Origin: Anthopleura xanthogrammica
Lineage: Eukaryota; Cnidaria; Anthozoa; Actiniaria; Actiniidae
Assembly: GCA_964019055.1 (NCBI GenBank)
Contig: OZ025209.1
Coordinates: forward strand, 13,190,981-13,254,980
DNA: 64,000 bases
Direction: 5' to 3'
This document shows, one piece after another, positions 59,160 to 64,000 of this stretch. The position numbers and the translations under genes were made by a program. The notes under the pieces were generated by a model that was not told the origin of the DNA, ran no database searches, and was given only the letters and a program-made list of their open reading frames with translations. Position 1 is the first letter of the stretch; every line of letters begins with the position of its first letter.

Positions 59160-59640
59160 AAATAGTAAACTTAAACAGCCCTTTGGGCCAAAACAGCCCT
59201 AAATGTAATAGGGCCAAAATGGCTCACGCAAACTATAATTGCACCTCGTCCCATTTTGGCCAGCCTTTGGGCCAAAACAGCACCAAATGTTATGAGGCCA
59301 AAATGGCTCCCGCAAACTGAAATAGCCCCTCGTCCCATTTTGGTCAGCTTTTGGGCCAAAACAGCACTAAATGTTATGAGGCCAAAATGGCTCCCGCAAA
59401 CTGAAATAGCCCCTCGTCCCATTTTGGCCAGCCTTTGGGCCAAATCAGCACTAAATGTTATGAGGCCAAAATGGCTCCCGCAAACTGAAATAGCCCCTCG
59501 TCCCATTTTGGTAGGCCTTTGGGCCAAAACAGCACTAAATGTTATGAGGCCAAAATGGCTCCCGCAAACTAAAATAGCCCCTCGTCCCGTTTTGGCCAGC
59601 CTTTGGGCCAAAACAGCACAAAATGTAATAGGGCTAAAAT
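59160..59640. repeat. Tandem array, 84-bp unit, about five copies
   Basis: CCTCGTCCCATTTTGGCCAG recurs at about 59243, 59328, 59412, 59497 and 59580, with GGGCCAAAACAGCACTAAAT, TATGAGGCCAAAATGGCTC and CCGCAAACTGAAATAGCCC. Long ORFs on both strands across it (for example 59171-59881 minus) are by-products. Confidence 0.9.
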
Positions 59641-59848
59641 GGCTGTGGTAGAGCCAAGATAGCCTCTTATTCTTTTTTGGCTTACCCTTGGGCCAAAACA
59701 GTACTAATAAAGCTATGCCAAAATGGCTTTCATGGGGCCAAAATAGCATTTTGTTCCATTTTGACCCATCTCTGGGCCAAAATAGCACTATTTTAAAAAT
59801 GCCAAAACGGCTCTGTGGGGCCAAATCAGCCCTATCAAATTTACTGTG

Positions 59849-62800
59849 TATGAGCGATACATCTTTAATGGCCGAAACCAAGCTGCAGATGAATCTATTG
59901 ATGCTTATATTACTGTACTGAGATCACTCGCTCGAACATGTGGTTTTTGTACTTGTTTACACGACAGCCTGATCAGGGATCGTATTGTATTAGGAATCAG
60001 CAATCAGAGTTTACGAAAGCGCCTTTTACAAGAAAGGAACCTAGATCTAAAGAAATGCATTGATCTATGCCGCAGCAGCGAGGCCGCGATGTCACAATTC
60101 AAGTTAATCTCTGGAGCTAGTAAAGTCAATGATAATGATTATGTACATCATGTTTCAACTTATAAGCCACGATACGACAGGAAAGCTACGTTAAGACCGA
60201 GGAATGATCGGAATGTGAAACAAGATAAGCATAAAGCCCCTGAAAACAACGCCAGGAAATGTAAGTTCTGTGGAGAACAGCACCAAATGAGGAAGGAACT
60301 TTGTCCAGCCTGGCAGCAAAGATGCCGAAAATGCAATGGCAGAAATCACTTTGCTAAAATGTGCCGTAGAGATAGCCATCGCGATGTACACGGAATCAGA
60401 GACTACGAGAATGACCCTGAGGTCAGCAGCGAAGAAAGCGACGACAGTCACTACGATTTTCTTTCCGGTATTGACATCAAAGAATTTGATAGTACCATTA
60501 ATGCCATCGATGACAAGACAGCCTATAAACGGTTTGTGTATACAGAGATGATTATCAACAAAGAAAAGGTCAACTTCCAAATCGACTGTGGCGCATCTGT
60601 GAATATTATCAATGAGAAGTACACAAAAGGAAACGACGTACAACCTACAACTAAGGCATTGAAAATGTGGAACGGGACTGAACTGAAACCAATCGGAATT
60701 ACCCGCCTGATCGTTAAAAATGCGAAAATCGGAAAGAAGTTTTCAATCGAATTTGTTGTTGTACCGAATAGTTACACACCGATTATCGGAGCTCGAGCGG
60801 CCCAACAAATGAAGCTTATAACCATACACGCCGATAACTTCACTGCAGTCCCACCCAGCAATGTGAACAACGTGTCAATGAACGACGACTTGGTCAAGAA
60901 ATACGAAGACGTATTCTTAAAGGAACTGGGAACCCTCCCAGGAGAGGTGCATCTACAAGTGGATGAAAGAGCGCAACCATCAATAACTCCGCCGAGGCGA
61001 GTCCGCATAGCGCTGAAAGACAAATACAAGGAAAAGTTGAAGCGACTTGAGGATCTACAAGTTATAGCAAAAGTAGACGAGCCCACAGAATGGGTTAGCA
61101 GCGTCGTCATAGCAACAAAGAAGTCAGGAGCCCTGCGAATTTGCATCGATCCTCGCCCACTGAATCAAGCCCTTAAACGAGAAACCTACCAGTTACCTAT
61201 CCTGGACGACTTGATGCCAGAGCTATCAAAGGCAAAGATCTTCTCCACTGTTGACCTGACCGCAGGCTATTGGCATTGTGTTCTAGACGACGAGTCCAGT
61301 CTCCTTACCACATTCGCCACTCCCTTCGGCAGATATCGATGGAGAAGACTCCCCTTTGGCCTATCAGCATCCAGTGAGATTTTTCAGAAACGAGTCAGCC
61401 AAGCCATAGATGGTTTAGATGGTATTCTGAACATCACCGACGATATCCTTGTGTACGGAGTAGGAGATAGTGATGAAGAAGCGAAAGCGGACCATGATCG
61501 TAAGCTAGAGGCACTATTACAGCGATGTAGAGAACGTGGAATCGCCCTCAACAGAAACAAACTAAAGCTACGCATCACAGAAGTATCTTTCATGGGACAT
61601 ATCTTCAGCCGCGACGGTCTAAAGATCGACCCTGAAAAGGCCAAAGCCGTCCAAGACATGCCTAGTCCTGAAGACGTGGAAGGAGTCCAACGACTAAACG
61701 GTTTTGTGAATTATCTGGCAAAATTTCTACCGAAGCTGGCAGATCATATGGAGCCGATACGTCGACTCACACGACAAGAAACAGAGTTCATCTGGTCTGA
61801 AGATCAAAAGAAAGCATTCACAGAGATAAAGAAACTCGTGACCACCGCCCCAATTCTCAGCTACTATGACCCTAAGTCAGACCTAGAGATACAGTGCGAC
61901 GCCAGTCAGAAAGGCCTGGGAGCAGCCCTGCTACAGAAGGGTAAACCGATCGCGTACACAAGCAGAGCACTCACCGAGACGGAGCAACGCTATGCCCAAA
62001 TAGAAAAGGAAATGCTCGCCATTGTTTTCTCGCTTGAGAAATTCAATCAGTATACATATGGCCGACACGTCAAGATTCAGAGCGACCACAAGCCGCTGGA
62101 ATCCATCTTAAGGAAGCCTCTTGCATGTGCACCACGACGTCTCCAAGGCATGATGTTAAGGCTTCAAAAGTATGACTACGAGGTGCGTTACGAGCGAGGA
62201 AAAGATCTGCACCTAGCCGATACACTCTCGCGAGCATATCTGCAAGACACCGAACACCCCGGTGGTGGTAATTTCGACCACATCAACTCAGCTTCCTTCC
62301 TGCCAGTATCTACCACACGACTAAGAGAAATACAACGAGCGACAGGGAACGACGAGTCCCTTCGGACCCTAAAAGACATCATTCTACAAGGATGGCCAGA
62401 GGAACGCAGCCAGATACCAGCACAAGTGACCCCTTATTTTAGCACAAGAGACGAATTATCAGTCCAAGATGGAGTTATATTCCGCGGACAACGACTAGTC
62501 GTTCCCTCCAGCCTACGTCACGACATCAAGAGCAAACTCCATGCATCACATCTCGGAGTGGAATCATGCCTTCGACGCGCAAGAGAAACTATATTTTGGC
62601 CAGGGATGTCTGCCGAGATCAAAGAAATGGTCGCCATCTGTGAAACATGTCGAAAATATGAGGTAAGCAACCAAAAAGAATCGTTGATGCCACATGAGGT
62701 ACCCAACCGCCCATGGGAACAAGTCGGAATAGACTTTTTTGAGTTAAACAAGAAAGAGTTCATGATAACAGTAGACTATTACAGTAACTTCTGGGAAATA

Positions 62801-63613
62801 GACTACCTCAAGACCACTACAGCAGCAGCAGTTATCCTTAAACTGAAGAACCATTTTGCCCGCCATGGTTGTCCCGATCGTCTGATCAGCGACAATGGAC
62901 CACCGTTTGATTCAGCAGAATTCCGCAAGTTTGCAAAAGAATGGGATTTTGAGCACTGCACCAGCAGTCCTGGAAACAGCAAAGGAAATGGAAAGGTTGA
63001 ATCTGCAGTCAAAACCGCCAAGAACCTCACCCGCAAAGCCCTCGACACCGGATCAGACCCGTATATTGCAATCCTCGACTATCGCAATACTCCAACCCAA
63101 GGAATGAGTTCCAGCCCAACACAAAGATTGATGAACCGTCGAGCTCGGACACTCTTGCCTACAGCAAAAGCACTTCTACTGCCCGGGACGCCAGACAATG
63201 AGAAAGAGATCAAGGAACTAGTCAAACGTCAACAGCAGCAGTGTAACTATTATAACCGGAATGCCCGTGACTTACCTGCTCTGGCAGTAGGTGACGTAGT
63301 GCGAATGAAACCATTCCGTCTAGGGGACAAAGCATGGAAGAAAGCAACTGTGACATCTAGACTAGATGAAAGATCTTACGCGGTAGAGACACCTGAGGGA
63401 GCCGCCTACAGGAGGAATCGCTACCACCTTAAGAGGACTAAAGAAACACCGGAACCTCAACTGGCCACAGGCACTCCACCTGTTACACACCCTATACCTG
63501 AACCTACACAGGAAGATGCGACCGAGACAGTTACACCGACTACCCCTGTCATAACAAGACCACAACGCGACAGAAGACAGCCAGCATACCTAAAGGACTT
63601 TGTATGCAAGTGA
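59849..63613 (+). CDS. Gag (C-terminal part) and Pol polyprotein of the Ty3/gypsy element
   Basis: One open frame of about 1,255 codons. The first 120 residues finish the capsid. Two zinc-knuckle-like motifs follow (CKFCGEQHQMRKELC near 138 and CRKCNGRNHFAKMC near 160). The protease has FQIDCGASVNII near 243, DCG in place of the usual D-T/S-G. RT follows from about 400 with catalytic TDDILV near 530. RNase H has QCDASQKGLGAALL near 683 and SDHKPLE. Integrase has an H-C zinc site (HASHLGVE..CETCRKYE, about 898-940) and the D,D,E core (GIDFF, LISDNGPPFD, GKVESAVK near 960, 1012 and 1048). The chromodomain is not evident. The frame is intact to the TGA, so pol may still be functional. Confidence 0.93.
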   Translation, partial: YERYIFNGRNQAADESIDAYITVLRSLARTCGFCTCLHDSLIRDRIVLGISNQSLRKRLLQERNLDLKKCIDLCRSSEAAMSQFKLISGASKVNDNDYVHHVSTYKPRYDRKATLRPRNDRNVKQDKHKAPENNARKCKFCGEQHQMRKELCPAWQQRCRKCNGRNHFAKMCRRDSHRDVHGIRDYENDPEVSSEESDDSHYDFLSGIDIKEFDSTINAIDDKTAYKRFVYTEMIINKEKVNFQIDCGASVNIINEKYTKGNDVQPTTKALKMWNGTELKPIGITRLIVKNAKIGKKFSIEFVVVPNSYTPIIGARAAQQMKLITIHADNFTAVPPSNVNNVSMNDDLVKKYEDVFLKELGTLPGEVHLQVDERAQPSITPPRRVRIALKDKYKEKLKRLEDLQVIAKVDEPTEWVSSVVIATKKSGALRICIDPRPLNQALKRETYQLPILDDLMPELSKAKIFSTVDLTAGYWHCVLDDESSLLTTFATPFGRYRWRRLPFGLSASSEIFQKRVSQAIDGLDGILNITDDILVYGVGDSDEEAKADHDRKLEALLQRCRERGIALNRNKLKLRITEVSFMGHIFSRDGLKIDPEKAKAVQDMPSPEDVEGVQRLNGFVNYLAKFLPKLADHMEPIRRLTRQETEFIWSEDQKKAFTEIKKLVTTAPILSYYDPKSDLEIQCDASQKGLGAALLQKGKPIAYTSRALTETEQRYAQIEKEMLAIVFSLEKFNQYTYGRHVKIQSDHKPLESILRKPLACAPRRLQGMMLRLQKYDYEVRYERGKDLHLADTLSRAYLQDTEHPGGGNFDHINSASFLPVSTTRLREIQRATGNDESLRTLKDIILQGWPEERSQIPAQVTPYFSTRDELSVQDGVIFRGQRLVVPSSLRHDIKSKLHASHLGVESCLRRARETIFWPGMSAEIKEMVAICETCRKYEVSNQKESLMPHEVPNRPWEQVGIDFFELNKKEFMITVDYYSNFWEIDYLKTTTAAAVILKLKNHFARHGCPDRLISDNGPPFDSAEFRKFAKEWDFEHCTSSPGNSKGNGKVESAVKTAKNLTRKALDTGSDPYIAILDYRNTPTQGMSSSPTQRLMNRRARTLLPTAKALLLPGTPDNEKEIKELVKRQQQQCNYYNRNARDLPALAVGDVVRMKPFRLGDKAWKKATVTSRLDERSYAVETPEGAAYRRNRYHLKRTKETPEPQLATGTPPVTHPIPEPTQEDATETVTPTTPVITRPQRDRRQPAYLKDFVCK

Positions 63614-63893
63614 ACACTTTGTATTCACATTTATTAATTCATGTTAAACACTATGATTATTATGACCACTGATTATTTTCCTGATTATGGAGTATGAACA
63701 ATCTAATTCTAATGAACAGAATCACAGTATAACATTATGAATGTTGTGATTGAAAGAAATGGACATTGTGGAAAGTTCTTTACATTATTAATATGTAAAC
63801 AGACAATTCAAAATGATTAGACAATAATGAGTTTATTTTTATATTCTAGCAATTTCGTTATAATAAGGAACACAGCTTTTAAAACAGGAGAGA

Positions 63894-64000
63894 TGTTACA
63901 ATATGTAATCCATCTGTCAACAATAAGTAATTGTATACCTTAGCTTATAGTTATTGTGTATGTCACTATCTTAGTACACCAGCTAGTTGTACAATAAAGA
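63894..64000 (+). repeat. 3' LTR of the Ty3/gypsy element, truncated by the window
   Basis: 107 bp identical to the 5' LTR start, preceded by a purine tract (AAAACAGGAGAGA) at 63881-63893. The rest is beyond the window. Confidence 0.92.

Larger units (their letters stand above)
57609..59848. mobile_element. Non-autonomous TA-flanked DNA element nested in gag
   Basis: CACAGTAAAT at 57609 and ATTTACTGTG at 59839-59848 are inverted ends, flanked by TA at 57607-57608 and 59849-59850. The TA duplication and short terminal repeats suggest a Tc1/mariner-type target preference; the superfamily is not proven. The 2,240-bp inside has no transposase: two tandem arrays (57646-58107 and 59160-59640) flank an AT-rich centre with only a 64-codon ORF. 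Confidence 0.85.
57073..64000 (+). mobile_element. Ty3/gypsy LTR retrotransposon, nearly complete, gag interrupted
   Basis: Order: 5' LTR, gag start, a 2.24-kb DNA-element insertion, gag end with zinc knuckles, protease, RT, RNase H, integrase, purine tract (AAAACAGGAGAGA), 3' LTR cut by the window edge. No envelope-like ORF. Identical LTR sequence over the 107 bp visible means it inserted recently. The 3' flank and the target duplication are out of view. Confidence 0.93.

Noticed and set aside
59171..59881. 236-codon minus-strand ORF
   Set aside because: It comes from the 84-bp tandem array in the nested DNA element; repeat peptide, no domain.

Overview
The window is animal nuclear DNA: AT-rich, with spliced genes, GT..AG introns, and many short inverted-repeat transposons, tRNA-derived SINE-like copies and a Ty3/gypsy retrotransposon. 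The mix (a full otoferlin-type ferlin, a membrane-anchored DUF885 protein, this repeat content) suggests an early-branching metazoan, most likely an anthozoan cnidarian. The lineage is an inference; no sequence here fixes the species.

Layout. (1) 87-1354, plus: a two-exon gene for a 188-residue multi-pass membrane protein. (2) 1355-5197: intergenic, with a GA-rich microsatellite. (3) 5198-41408, minus: a complete otoferlin-like gene. I traced 49 coding exons by hand; all junctions keep phase and give 1,930 residues ending in a C-terminal membrane anchor. One intron (19982-30030) is 10 kb and full of minisatellites and hairpin elements. (4) 44210-45184, plus: an intronless ORF (324 aa) with an N-terminal membrane segment and a 13-residue repeat array. 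(5) 45834-46592, plus: an unrecognised 252-aa ORF. (6) 48059-56458, plus: a nine-exon gene for an 807-aa single-pass membrane protein with a DUF885 metallopeptidase-like domain. (7) 57073-64000, plus: a Ty3/gypsy LTR element whose gag is split by a 2.24-kb TA-flanked DNA element. The 3' LTR runs off the window.

The genes show no sign of acting in one pathway. The ferlin is expected to act in Ca2+-dependent membrane fusion, and the DUF885 protein in extracellular or lumenal peptide processing. Much of the non-coding DNA consists of short hairpin elements (MITE-like, usually with TA target duplications) in several families that recur in the introns of both large genes. Some lie within 15-40 bp of a splice site.

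Most notable for follow-up: a roughly 210-bp insert in a DUF885 intron with a 15-bp target-site duplication and a hammerhead-ribozyme-like core on the minus strand, resembling Penelope-like element termini; the DNA element nested in the retrotransposon, built from two arrays sharing a core motif; and a tandem duplication that copied an exon end with its splice donor.
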